Assembly (NCBI GenBank): GCA_016281475.1
Contig: JAEEIS010000094.1
Location: 1 to 33,511 of the forward strand
Reading direction: 5' to 3'
Length of the DNA stretch: 33,511 nucleotides
Origin: Bacteroidales bacterium
GTDB lineage: Bacteria > Bacteroidota > Bacteroidia > Bacteroidales > P3
Shown: piece by piece, positions 8,573-15,562 of the stretch
Position numbering within the stretch: position 1 is the stretch's first letter
Layout: every line of letters starts with the position of its first letter
Notes under the pieces: model-generated
What the model was told of the DNA's origin: nothing
What the model saw: only the letters and a program-made list of their open reading frames with translations
Database searches by the model: none
Translations under genes and position numbers: made by a program

Positions 8573-9160
8573 ATGGGAATTAGTATTTTCGCTCTCATCA
8601 TCGGTGCCATCTTTGTCAACAATGTCGTATTGGCACAATTCTTGGGCATCTGCCCCTTCCTAGGCGTTTCAAAGGACGTAAAGAGTTCGCTTGGCATGGG
8701 CGGCGCGGTGCTGTTCGTCATGCTCCTCGCCACGCTGGTGACCTACCTTATATATTATTATGTGCTGGTGCCCGCGGACCTCGGCTACCTCCAGACTATC
8801 GCCTACATCTTGGTCATCGCCGGACTGGTGCAGATGGTCGAGATAGTTCTCAAGAAAATTGCACCCGCCCTCTATCAGACCTTGGGTGTGTTCCTGCCAC
8901 TAATTACCACCAACTGCGCCGTGCTAGGTGTCGCCATTCTGGTAGTCCAAAAGAACATGAACCTGCTTGAGAGCATCATCTATGCCGCCAGCATCGCCGT
9001 GGGCTTCACTCTGGCACTGGTCATCTTTGCCGGCCTGCGCGAGCAGATGGAGCTCACCGGCACCCCCAAAGGCATGAAAGGCGTGCCCATCGCACTAGTC
9101 ACCGCCGGCATCCTCGCCATGGCTTTCATGGGCTTCAATGGTCTTGTTCCCCTGCCTTAA
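8573..9160 (+). CDS. rnfA: Rnf electron-transport complex subunit A
   Basis: 195 residues from the ATG at 8573; an earlier TTG at 8522 would place the start inside the promoter and is rejected. FVNNVVLAQFLGICPFLGVSK and LPLITTNCAVLGVAILVVQ carry the two conserved Cys motifs that distinguish RnfA from the related NqrE. Six membrane helices are expected. RnfA is an inner-membrane core subunit of the ferredoxin:NAD+ oxidoreductase, which couples electron transfer to ion pumping. Normally it sits with rnfB, C, D, G and E; here it has its own promoter and none of those genes is nearby. Ferredoxin-dependent metabolism fits with nifJ at the end of the window. Confidence 0.93.
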   Translation: MGISIFALIIGAIFVNNVVLAQFLGICPFLGVSKDVKSSLGMGGAVLFVMLLATLVTYLIYYYVLVPADLGYLQTIAYILVIAGLVQMVEIVLKKIAPALYQTLGVFLPLITTNCAVLGVAILVVQKNMNLLESIIYAASIAVGFTLALVIFAGLREQMELTGTPKGMKGVPIALVTAGILAMAFMGFNGLVPLP

Positions 9161-9174
9161 ATTAGTTGAAAGTT

Positions 9175-9254
9175 GAAAATTGAGAGTTGAAGATTGAGAG
9201 TTCGGATTTGTCCAAATGAGGCAGCCAACTCTCCACTTTCAACACTCAATTTTC
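9175..9254. repeat. Inverted pair of AT-rich interspersed repeats (hairpin) after rnfA
   Basis: 9175-9202 and 9227-9254 are inverted copies matching at about 24 of 28 positions, beginning 15 bases after the rnfA stop, with a unique loop between. The rest of the 365-base stretch without a gene (9161-9525) is very AT-rich. It includes two copies of TTAACATTTTG 15 bases apart (9347-9357, 9362-9372) and the promoter of the next gene. Confidence 0.75.
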
Positions 9255-9427
9255 TATTTAAAAGGGGGTCAAAATTCGCAAAAACCATCGTAAAAAAGTC
9301 TGAATTTCAGGGGAAAAAGATGAATTTTCTCAAAAAAATCACTTTTTTAACATTTTGAATTTTAACATTTTGTATTGACGTTAAGATTTTTTGACATTTT
9401 TTTTCTTTTTAGTCGTAGAAAATGTAG

Positions 9428-9435
9428 TACTTTTG
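9428..9435 (+). promoter_or_regulatory. -7 promoter element for the small acidic lipoprotein
   Basis: TACTTTTG fits TAnnTTTG, followed by an AT-rich leader of about 85 bases that contains a small CAGAC/GTCTG hairpin (9446-9463). Confidence 0.65.
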
Positions 9436-9525
9436 CATCCGATTTCAGACGTGAAAAAGTCTGGATCGACAGACAAAGTAAACATTTTAAAAACCTAGTA
9501 TAGATAACTTTAAAAAATCAAAAAA

Positions 9526-9720
9526 ATGAAGAAAGTAATGTTCTTTATGGCCGTCGCCGGCATGTTCGCTTTTGCAGCTTGCAACAACACCCCCGCTCAG
9601 GAGGAAACCATCGACACTCTTCCCGCTGAGGAAATGGTTGAAGAAGAGACCATCGTTGACACCCTCGCTGGTGCTGTCGAAGCTGTTGCTGAAGAAGTTG
9701 CCGCTGAGGTTGCTGAATAA
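9526..9720 (+). CDS. Small acidic lipoprotein of unknown function
   Basis: 64 residues. MKKVMFFMAVAGMFAFAAC is a clear lipoprotein signal with the lipidated Cys at residue 19. The mature 46 residues are strongly acidic (many Glu, few basic residues) with repeats of the type EEVAAEVAE, and probably form a helix or stay disordered. It has its own promoter and an intrinsic terminator, so it is a free-standing transcription unit. Tiny acidic lipoproteins of this type are common in Bacteroidetes but not functionally assigned. Despite the simple composition, the lipobox, promoter and terminator together make it a real gene. Confidence 0.8.
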   Translation: MKKVMFFMAVAGMFAFAACNNTPAQEETIDTLPAEEMVEEETIVDTLAGAVEAVAEEVAAEVAE

Positions 9721-9739
9721 GCAGAACACAGACAAAAGG

Positions 9740-9774
9740 ATAAGGTCGGCTGCATGGCCGACCTTATTTTTTTT
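9740..9774 (+). terminator. Intrinsic terminator
   Basis: ATAAGGTCGGC (9740-9750), loop TGCATG, GCCGACCTTAT (9757-9767) is a perfect 11-bp stem followed by a run of seven T. Confidence 0.92.
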
Positions 9775-9803
9775 CATTTTTCTCATTTGTCGTTTTTTTT
9801 GTG

Positions 9804-9811
9804 TATCTTTG
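9804..9811 (+). promoter_or_regulatory. -7 promoter element for trpS
   Basis: TATCTTTG fits TAnnTTTG, 55 bases before the trpS start. A TTTG lies at 9786-9789, closer than the usual 19-base spacing. Confidence 0.65.
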
Positions 9812-9830
9812 CAAATTATTCTGTACCCAC

Positions 9831-9845
9831 CTAGGCATCGCCTAG
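9831..9845 (+). other. Hairpin in the trpS leader
   Basis: CTAGGC, ATC loop, GCCTAG is a perfect 6-bp stem located in the predicted 5' leader. There is no leader peptide with Trp codons, so attenuation is not supported. Confidence 0.4.
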
Positions 9846-9866
9846 ACATGCTTTAAACTAATTATT

Positions 9867-10877
9867 ATGACCGATACCAACAAACGAGAAACGGTATGCA
9901 GCGGCATCCGCCCCACAGGCAACCTGCACCTAGGCAACTACTTTGGCGCACTGCGCAACTTTGTACGCATGCAGGAGGAGCACGACTGCTATTTCTTCAT
10001 AGCCGACTACCACTCACTGACCACCCACCCCACCCCGGGCAGCATCTACGGCGATGCCAGTAAGATTATGGCGGCATACTTGGCGGCGGGCCTCGACCCC
10101 GACAAGGCGACCATCTACCTGCAGAGCGATCTGCCCGAGACGATTGAGCTCTACCTTTTCTTCAACATGAACGCCTACCTGGGCGAACTGGAGCGCGTCA
10201 CCTCGTTCAAAGACAAGGTGCGCCAGAACCCCAACAATGTGAACGCGGGCCTGCTGACCTACCCCACCTTGATGGCTGCCGACATCCTCATACACAAGGC
10301 CACCCGCGTGCCCGTAGGCAAAGACCAGGAGCAGCACTTGGAGATGACACGCACCTTCGCCGGGCGGTTCAACAATATGTATCATGCCGAGGTGTTCCCC
10401 CTGCCGCAGGCCATTGGTTCCGCCACCGGCCTAGTGAAGATTCCCGCCCTCAATGGCGCGGGCAAGATGGGCAAGAGCGAAGGCGAGGCCAGCACCATCT
10501 TCCTGACCGACGAACCTGCCGTGGTGCGCAAGAAGATTATGAAGGCCAAGAGCGACAGCGGCCCCACTGAGATGAACCAGCAGAAGCCCGAGGAGATAGA
10601 GAATCTCTTCACGTTGCTGAAGGTGGTCTCCACACCCGACACAGTAGAGTATTTCGACGACCTCTACAACCGCTGCCAGATACGCTACGGCGACCTCAAG
10701 AAGCAGCTGGCCGAAGACATGGTGGCCTTTGTGGAACCCATCCGTCAACGCATCATAGAGTTCCAAGCCGACGATGCCCGCCTGCGCAAAATAATGGACC
10801 AAGGAAAGGAGAAAGCCCACGAGAGTGCCCGCCGCACCCTCGACGAAGTGCGCCACGTAATAGGATACCGGAACTAA
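9867..10877 (+). CDS. trpS: Tryptophanyl-tRNA synthetase
   Basis: 336 residues, the usual bacterial length. Class I synthetase signatures are visible: GIRPTGNLHLGNYFGAL with the HIGH-type HLGN at residues 21-24, and KMGKS at residues 200-204 (the KMSKS loop). KDQEQHLEMTRTFAGRFN and the intervening adenylate-binding segments fit TrpRS. It charges tRNA-Trp in the cytoplasm. Preceded by its own promoter after an intrinsic terminator, so transcribed separately from the small lipoprotein. Confidence 0.97.
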   Translation: MTDTNKRETVCSGIRPTGNLHLGNYFGALRNFVRMQEEHDCYFFIADYHSLTTHPTPGSIYGDASKIMAAYLAAGLDPDKATIYLQSDLPETIELYLFFNMNAYLGELERVTSFKDKVRQNPNNVNAGLLTYPTLMAADILIHKATRVPVGKDQEQHLEMTRTFAGRFNNMYHAEVFPLPQAIGSATGLVKIPALNGAGKMGKSEGEASTIFLTDEPAVVRKKIMKAKSDSGPTEMNQQKPEEIENLFTLLKVVSTPDTVEYFDDLYNRCQIRYGDLKKQLAEDMVAFVEPIRQRIIEFQADDARLRKIMDQGKEKAHESARRTLDEVRHVIGYRN

Positions 10878-10888
10878 ATAAAATTTGA

Positions 10889-10940
10889 TTTCGTTAATTC
10901 GTTAATGTGTTAATTCGTTAGTCAAAAATTCACACATTCA
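10889..10940. repeat. AT-rich interspersed repeat (CGTTAATTCG / ATTCACACATTCAC type)
   Basis: The 78-base gap between trpS and the next gene consists of TTCGTTAAT units followed by AATTCACACATTCACC. The second unit is also found twice inside the radical SAM gene at 14761. Confidence 0.7.
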
Positions 10941-10955
10941 CCTTTCACTTTCATC

Positions 10956-11987
10956 ATGAACACCCATATAGTCATTATGGCGGGCGGCATTGGCAGCCGT
11001 TTCTGGCCGCTGAGTACGCCCGAATATCCCAAGCAGTTTATTGACATTCTAGGCTGCGGACGCACGCTGATACAGCTGACCGTAGACCGCTTCATGGGCA
11101 TCTGCCCTATGTCGAATTTCTGGGTGGTCACGAATGCCGCCTACGTCGACATCGTGCGCCGCCAGCTACCCGACATGCCCGCCCACCATATCCTTGCCGA
11201 ACCCGCGGCACGCAACACCGCTCCCTGCATCGCATGGGCCTGCTGGCGCATCCGTCAGGAGACTGCCAACGCCAACGTGGTCGTCACGCCTGCCGACGCG
11301 GTGGTGATGAACCCCGAAGAGTTCCGCCGCGTGATAGCCAACGCCCTCGCATTCACCGAACAGCGCAACGCCATCGTCACCATCGGCATCAAGCCCAACC
11401 GTCCCGAGACGGGCTACGGCTATATCAAATGTGGCGGCGAAGCACAGCAAGGCGAAATCATGTCTGTCGAAGCCTTCAAGGAGAAACCCGACCTAGAGAC
11501 CGCCAAGCAGTACCTTGCCGATGGCGGCTACCTGTGGAACGCCGGCATATTCGTCTGGAACGTCGCCACCATCACCAATGCCATCCGAACCTACAAACCC
11601 AACCTGGCGGACGACATGGAGCGCATGAAAACAGATGCCGACGTGCAGACAATATTCCCCCAGTGCGAAAAGATTTCCATCGACTATGCCGTCATGGAGC
11701 CTGCCGCCGCCGAAGGCAAAGTGTACACCCACCCTGCCGACTTCGGCTGGAGCGACCTCGGCAACTGGGCATCGCTGCATGAGAAGCTGGAGCTCGACCC
11801 CGACGGCAACGGCACCGTGGGCAACATCCACCTCTTCGAATGCAAGGACTGCGTGGTCCACGCTGAGGATGCCAAGAAGGTGGTTCTTCAAGGACTGGAA
11901 GGTTTTATTGTCTCCGAGAAAGGCGGGCAGATACTGGTCTGCCGCCGCAGCGAAGAGCAGAGAATCAAAGAGTTCTCTCAAAATTGA
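10956..11987 (+). CDS. manC: Mannose-1-phosphate guanylyltransferase
   Basis: 343 residues. The nucleotidyltransferase signature MAGGIGSRFWPLS then TPEYPKQF lies at the N-terminus, with VVTPADAVV, RPETGYGYIKCGG and FKEKPD downstream and the C-terminal SDLGNWASLHEKL. It makes GDP-mannose from GTP and mannose-1-phosphate in the cytoplasm, a precursor for fucosylated or mannosylated surface glycans. It is the short form without the phosphomannose isomerase domain. No GDP-sugar genes are adjacent. The symbol follows family usage; rfbM or cpsB is used elsewhere. Confidence 0.9.
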   Translation: MNTHIVIMAGGIGSRFWPLSTPEYPKQFIDILGCGRTLIQLTVDRFMGICPMSNFWVVTNAAYVDIVRRQLPDMPAHHILAEPAARNTAPCIAWACWRIRQETANANVVVTPADAVVMNPEEFRRVIANALAFTEQRNAIVTIGIKPNRPETGYGYIKCGGEAQQGEIMSVEAFKEKPDLETAKQYLADGGYLWNAGIFVWNVATITNAIRTYKPNLADDMERMKTDADVQTIFPQCEKISIDYAVMEPAAAEGKVYTHPADFGWSDLGNWASLHEKLELDPDGNGTVGNIHLFECKDCVVHAEDAKKVVLQGLEGFIVSEKGGQILVCRRSEEQRIKEFSQN

Positions 11988-12034
11988 AACTCGTGAATAG
12001 TGATGTGTGAATGGTGGTTTGTGAATAGTGATGT

Positions 12035-12084
12035 GTGAATTGTGAATGGACAAATGTATTGTCAATTCACCATTCACAATTCAC
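12035..12084. repeat. Inverted pair of interspersed repeats (hairpin) after manC
   Basis: GTGAATTGTGAATGG (12035-12049) and CCATTCACAATTCAC (12070-12084) are a perfect 15-bp inverted pair around a 20-base loop. Flanking copies of GTGAATAGTGATGTGTGAAT extend the repeat array back to about 11990. Confidence 0.75.
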
Positions 12085-12166
12085 CATTCACAAAAAAAAA
12101 TATCAACAGGATGTAAGATTTCGATATGTTGTGCGTCTACATAGTGTAGAATAAAAATTCAATCCC

Positions 12167-12637
12167 ATGAAAAAACATACATTTCTCTACCTCGCCACAG
12201 CAGCCCTTTTGCTTACAGCCTGCGACCCCGGCTACAGTTTCGACTTTGCCGTCAACAACCAGACAAGCCACGCCCTCACCATCCAGTCGCTTGACACGGC
12301 CTGGCACTTCAAAACCATCACAGCCCCCGCACTGACTGACACGGTAGTATTTGCCAACGGGGGATTAGGCACTGCCGAAATATCCCAAGTATCATACGAT
12401 GTGCGCGCCAACATATATGGCGACAGTGTGCAAGTGATATTCGACGACGGGCGGACGCTGAAGTACTACGCCCTCAGCGACACAGTCGGTGGCCTCTACA
12501 GCTTTGCCGACACCAACCACGCAGGTTCGCGCTACATTTATCGACCGCGCATGAACAACCTCACGTTCAAAGGCCATGCCGGCTACTGCCGCTATACCCT
12601 CGTCATCACCGACGACGACTACACCCGAGGCGAATGA
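12167..12637 (+). CDS. Lipoprotein of unknown function, first gene of the radical SAM operon
   Basis: 156 residues with a lipoprotein signal (LLLTAC, Cys19). The mature part is Asp/Thr-rich and beta-strand-like (YSFDFAVNNQTSHALTIQSLD, RYIYRPRMNNLTFKGHAGYC), and contains one internal Cys in addition to the lipidated one. I do not recognise the family. Its last bases overlap the sigma-factor start (ATGA, 12634-12637), which ties it to the operon below. It may be the envelope-exposed sensor or a target of the system; that is inference from position. Confidence 0.75.
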   Translation: MKKHTFLYLATAALLLTACDPGYSFDFAVNNQTSHALTIQSLDTAWHFKTITAPALTDTVVFANGGLGTAEISQVSYDVRANIYGDSVQVIFDDGRTLKYYALSDTVGGLYSFADTNHAGSRYIYRPRMNNLTFKGHAGYCRYTLVITDDDYTRGE

Positions 12638-13113
12638 CCGACGACGAGTTCACCGCGCTGCTGTCGCAAAACGAATGGCTGCTGTACCACATCGGCTACA
12701 CCTTCGCCAAAGGCGATGAGGAAGCCCTGCGCGACCTCTATCAGGAGATGGTGTGCAACCTGTGGAGCAGCCGCAGCCAGTATCGCGGCGACTGCTCGAT
12801 GAAGAACTGGATGTACCGCGTGGCGCTCAACACCGCCATATCGCTTTGGCGCAAAGAGGTGCGACGGCCACGCGTAGTCCCCCTGCCCGAAGAGATGGAG
12901 CAGTGGCTGCGCGACGAACCCGACGACCCGCTGCGCGTGGAACTCTACCGCCTCATCGACCTGTTGCCCAAAGCCGACCAGGCACTGATATACATGTACA
13001 TCGACGGTGCCACCGAGGAAGAAATGGCCGAAACGCTGGGCATAACTACCTCCGCTGTAGGTGTCCGCATCTACCGCATTAAACAAAAACTGAAGAAATG
13101 GAAGACCTTATAG
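12634..13113 (+). CDS. RNA polymerase sigma factor, ECF type
   Basis: 159 residues. Region 2 is around residues 10-70 (DEEALRDLYQEMVCNLWSS, FRGD-like YRGDCSMKNWMYRVALNTAI) and region 4 around 100-155 (LYRLIDLLPKADQALIYMYIDG, EEEMAETLGITTSAVGVRIYRIKQKL) with a helix-turn-helix. Short length and these two regions match sigma-70 ECF proteins. It overlaps both neighbours: ATGA with the lipoprotein upstream and 16 bases with the membrane protein downstream, as is usual for a sigma/anti-sigma pair. Likely directs transcription of this operon or of other envelope genes. Confidence 0.88.
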   Translation: MTDDEFTALLSQNEWLLYHIGYTFAKGDEEALRDLYQEMVCNLWSSRSQYRGDCSMKNWMYRVALNTAISLWRKEVRRPRVVPLPEEMEQWLRDEPDDPLRVELYRLIDLLPKADQALIYMYIDGATEEEMAETLGITTSAVGVRIYRIKQKLKKWKTL

Positions 13114-13673
13114 ACAAACTACGCGACCAACGCCTACAGCAGACAGCACCAGTGAGCGGTGCCCCGTGTATCGTGCCGCCCAAGAGCCGACGCAGCGACT
13201 ACGTCTGGCTGCGCACCCGCCTGCGGGCAGGACTGGTGGGCAGCATCGTGCTCATGATTGCCGTCGCCTGCCTGGTGCCGCTCTATATCCACCGCAGCAG
13301 CTATCTAATCTGTTACATCGTGGTGCAGCTAATCACCATCGTGCGCGTGCTTATCGCCATACAGATGAACATCCCCCTGCGCCACATCGACCCCTCGCAC
13401 AGCGTCAGCGAGGTGGCGGCATACGTCGACCGTCTCGAACTCATCCACCATTGGGATCGCCGCTACACCCTCTACGTCAAGGTGCCGCTGACCATCTGCG
13501 TCGTCACCCTTCTGCTGCCCCTGCTGGGACTCGACCCCTTCGCCGTCCGCTGGGTACTATACCTTTGGGTAGCACTTACCATCATAGCGATAGCACTCAA
13601 CTTTGTTGTCGCCTACCGCTCATTCCTCAAATTAGAGAAATCCATCAACAACCTAAAAAACGAAATATTATGA
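13098..13673 (+). CDS. Membrane protein next to the sigma factor, candidate anti-sigma factor
   Basis: 191 residues, about four membrane helices (AGLVGSIVLMIAVACLVPL, LICYIVVQLITIVRVLIAI, LTICVVTLLLPLLGL, RWVLYLWVALTIIAIALNF) after a ~45-residue cytoplasmic N-terminus that starts MEDLIDKLRDQRLQQ. The start lies 16 bases inside the sigma gene and the stop overlaps the next lipoprotein (ATGA at 13670). No zinc-binding anti-sigma motif (HxxxCxxC) is visible, so the anti-sigma role rests on position, overlap and membrane topology only. Confidence 0.7.
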   Translation: MEDLIDKLRDQRLQQTAPVSGAPCIVPPKSRRSDYVWLRTRLRAGLVGSIVLMIAVACLVPLYIHRSSYLICYIVVQLITIVRVLIAIQMNIPLRHIDPSHSVSEVAAYVDRLELIHHWDRRYTLYVKVPLTICVVTLLLPLLGLDPFAVRWVLYLWVALTIIAIALNFVVAYRSFLKLEKSINNLKNEIL

Positions 13674-14062
13674 ACATCATCAGAAAACTCCTCAAAGGCA
13701 TCTCGCTCACCGCCGCCATGTTCGTGTTCCAGGCCTGCTACGGCACCAACGAATGGAACAGCGATACCGACCTAACCTTCCGTGTAGTCTCCGCCGAAGA
13801 CGGCAGCCCCCTACCCCATGTTAAAATACGCTCGCAACTACAATGCGGCGACTCCGCCCAGGACTGGTATCTGCTGGGTTACACCAACGACGAAGGCATC
13901 TGCTCGGTATGGGTCGCCAACAACTATAGCGGCAACACGCAAACCCTATTCCGTTTCGTAGCCGACGACCCTGCCTATGCTGTCAAAGACACCCTTTTCA
14001 ACGGCTACATCAACCGTGACACCGTCAACATAGCCCTCAGCAAAGTCGACAATGCACAATAG
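13670..14062 (+). CDS. Radical SAM-associated putative lipoprotein
   Basis: 130 residues from the ATG at 13670, which overlaps the previous stop; a longer in-frame reading from 13166 runs through another gene and is rejected. Lipobox FQACYG puts the lipidated Cys at residue 23; the ACYG start followed by FRVVSAEDGSPLPHVKIRSQ resembles the small lipoproteins that regularly accompany a radical SAM enzyme in Bacteroidetes (from memory, the TIGR04133/TIGR04134 pairing). The mature fold looks like a carboxypeptidase-regulatory (transthyretin-like) domain. Two further Cys occur in QLQCGDS and DEGICSV. The last 11 bases overlap the radical SAM gene. It may be the substrate of that enzyme. Confidence 0.82.
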   Translation: MNIIRKLLKGISLTAAMFVFQACYGTNEWNSDTDLTFRVVSAEDGSPLPHVKIRSQLQCGDSAQDWYLLGYTNDEGICSVWVANNYSGNTQTLFRFVADDPAYAVKDTLFNGYINRDTVNIALSKVDNAQ

Positions 14063-15179
14063 CGTCAGCAATACCCTGTTCCGCCTGTTTCGTGCCAACG
14101 AAACAAGAGTCCACGAACTGAACTACCTCTTTTGGGAATGCACCACCCGCTGCAACCTCCACTGCCTCCATTGCGGTAGCGACTGTGCCGCCGCCACCGA
14201 CGACAAGGACATGCCGCTAGAGGACTTCCTGCGTGCCTTCGACACCATCCCCAAAGACGAATTACCACGCAACTTCACCGTGGTACTGACCGGAGGCGAA
14301 CCCCTCCTACGCCCCGACCTTAGCGAGATAGGCCACGCCCTACGCCGCCGCGGTGTAGGTTGGAGCATGGTCACCAACGGCTACCTCTACGACCGCGCCA
14401 TGCACTCCCAGCTGATGGATGCCGGATTGGGCGCACTCACCATCAGCCTCGACGGCCTGGAAGCCGAGCACGACTGGATGCGAGGCCATCGAGGCAGCTA
14501 CCAACGCACTCTCGAAGCCATAGCCATCGCGGCACAAGAACAGCACATCAACTTCGACGTAGTCACATGCGTCAACCAGCGCAACCTCCCACAGCTGCAA
14601 GACATCCACGACCTTCTTGCCTCGCTCGGCGTACCGCAATGGCGCATCTTCACCATCATCCCCATCGGCCGCGCCGTAGGCCAGCCCGACCTACACCTCA
14701 CCGACCCCCAGTTTGTCCAGCTCATGGAGTTCATCAAAGCCAAACGCGAAGCCTCCACCAACGAATTCACACATTCACGAATTCACACATTCATGAACGT
14801 CACCTTCAGCTGCGAAGGCTATCTGGGCCGCTACGAACGCCATGTGCGCCAAAACCCCTACTTCTGCCACGCCGGCATCAACATCGCCTCCGTCCTCATC
14901 GACGGCACCATCTGCGCCTGCCCCAATATCGACCGCCATGCCTTTACCCAAGGCAACATCTACAGCGACAACCTGTGGCAGGTGTGGCAGACCCGTTTCC
15001 AGCCCTTCCGCGACCGCAGCTGGGCACGCCGCGGCATGTGCCAAGACTGCAAGGCCTTCCGCAACTGCCTAGGCAATGGCATGCACAACTGGCACGGCGA
15101 CTGCCAAGAAGTCATCAACTGCCATTATCACAAAACCCTCACACCCCCCGACAACCCCATTAACCCCATCACACCATGA
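14052..15179 (+). CDS. Radical SAM protein of the lipoprotein-associated type
   Basis: 375 residues. The 4Fe-4S/SAM motif CNLHCLHC uses Cys34, Cys38 and Cys41, with extra Cys30 and Cys45 around it. VVLTGGEPLLRPDL is the GGEP motif, followed by MVTNGY and ISLDGL. The C-terminal third is Cys-rich (YFCHAG, CACPNI, MCQDCKAFRNCLGNG, then two more Cys), consistent with a SPASM-like domain carrying auxiliary Fe-S clusters, as in peptide-modifying radical SAM enzymes. It overlaps the lipoprotein upstream (11 bases) and the one downstream (ATGA). Residues ~237-249 (NEFTHS then RIHTFMN) come from an inserted repeat. Substrate unknown; the flanking lipoproteins are the obvious candidates. Confidence 0.9.
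   Translation: MHNSVSNTLFRLFRANETRVHELNYLFWECTTRCNLHCLHCGSDCAAATDDKDMPLEDFLRAFDTIPKDELPRNFTVVLTGGEPLLRPDLSEIGHALRRRGVGWSMVTNGYLYDRAMHSQLMDAGLGALTISLDGLEAEHDWMRGHRGSYQRTLEAIAIAAQEQHINFDVVTCVNQRNLPQLQDIHDLLASLGVPQWRIFTIIPIGRAVGQPDLHLTDPQFVQLMEFIKAKREASTNEFTHSRIHTFMNVTFSCEGYLGRYERHVRQNPYFCHAGINIASVLIDGTICACPNIDRHAFTQGNIYSDNLWQVWQTRFQPFRDRSWARRGMCQDCKAFRNCLGNGMHNWHGDCQEVINCHYHKTLTPPDNPINPITP
14761..14792 (+). repeat. Two tandem 16-bp interspersed-repeat units inside the radical SAM gene
   Basis: ACGAATTCACACATTC occurs twice in a row (14761-14776, 14777-14792). The same units appear between genes at 10920 and 20700. Because 16 is not a multiple of 3, each copy is read in a different frame, as NEFTHS and RIHTF. 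Confidence 0.85.
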
Positions 15180-15550
15180 AAAAACTCATAGTTCTTAGTT
15201 CCTTCCTCCTTCTTCTTTTCGCTGCCTGCGAACCGCCTGAATACCCCACCCTCATCTCAGGCACCCTCTACACCGACAGCACCCTCGCCACCCCTGTCGC
15301 CAACGACACCGTATGGTTCTGCAACATCGACAAGGCATACCTCGGCCACGCCACAACCGACAGCCTTGGCCGCTTCGGATTCTCGTTCTGGAACTTCGAT
15401 GTCACCAAAACCGAATATGAGAGGCGAAAGAACCTTTACTATACCTTCTTTACCCTCTATGGACAAGACACCCTGTTTCGAGGCCGCTATCGCGACGAAT
15501 ACAAGAAACTAATCCTCTTCCCCGGCCGCCGTTGGAGAATCACCCTGTAA
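15176..15550 (+). CDS. Second lipoprotein flanking the radical SAM gene
   Basis: 124 residues with lipobox LFAAC (Cys18). The mature part starts EPPEYPTLISGTLYTDS, followed by VANDTVWFCNIDKAYLG and TTDSLGRFGFSFW, which looks like a carboxypeptidase-regulatory or Cna-B-type beta domain similar to that of the lipoprotein at 13670. One internal Cys (WFCN). The start overlaps the radical SAM stop (ATGA, 15176-15179). Probably another partner or substrate of the enzyme; this is inference. Confidence 0.78.
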   Translation: MKKLIVLSSFLLLLFAACEPPEYPTLISGTLYTDSTLATPVANDTVWFCNIDKAYLGHATTDSLGRFGFSFWNFDVTKTEYERRKNLYYTFFTLYGQDTLFRGRYRDEYKKLILFPGRRWRITL

Positions 15551-15562
15551 CACCTCACCGCC

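Noticed and set aside
9812..9866. Attenuator or T-box control of trpS
   Set aside because: One small hairpin only; no leader peptide with Trp codons and no T-box sequence.
12035..12084. Hairpins after fabD, rnfA and manC as ordinary intrinsic terminators
   Set aside because: Stems are AT-rich with long loops and no clean T-run directly after, so they are recorded as repeat pairs.
13166..13669. Long 5' extension of the lipoprotein at 13670
   Set aside because: It covers the membrane-protein gene in another frame and lacks a signal; the lipoprotein signal begins at 13670.
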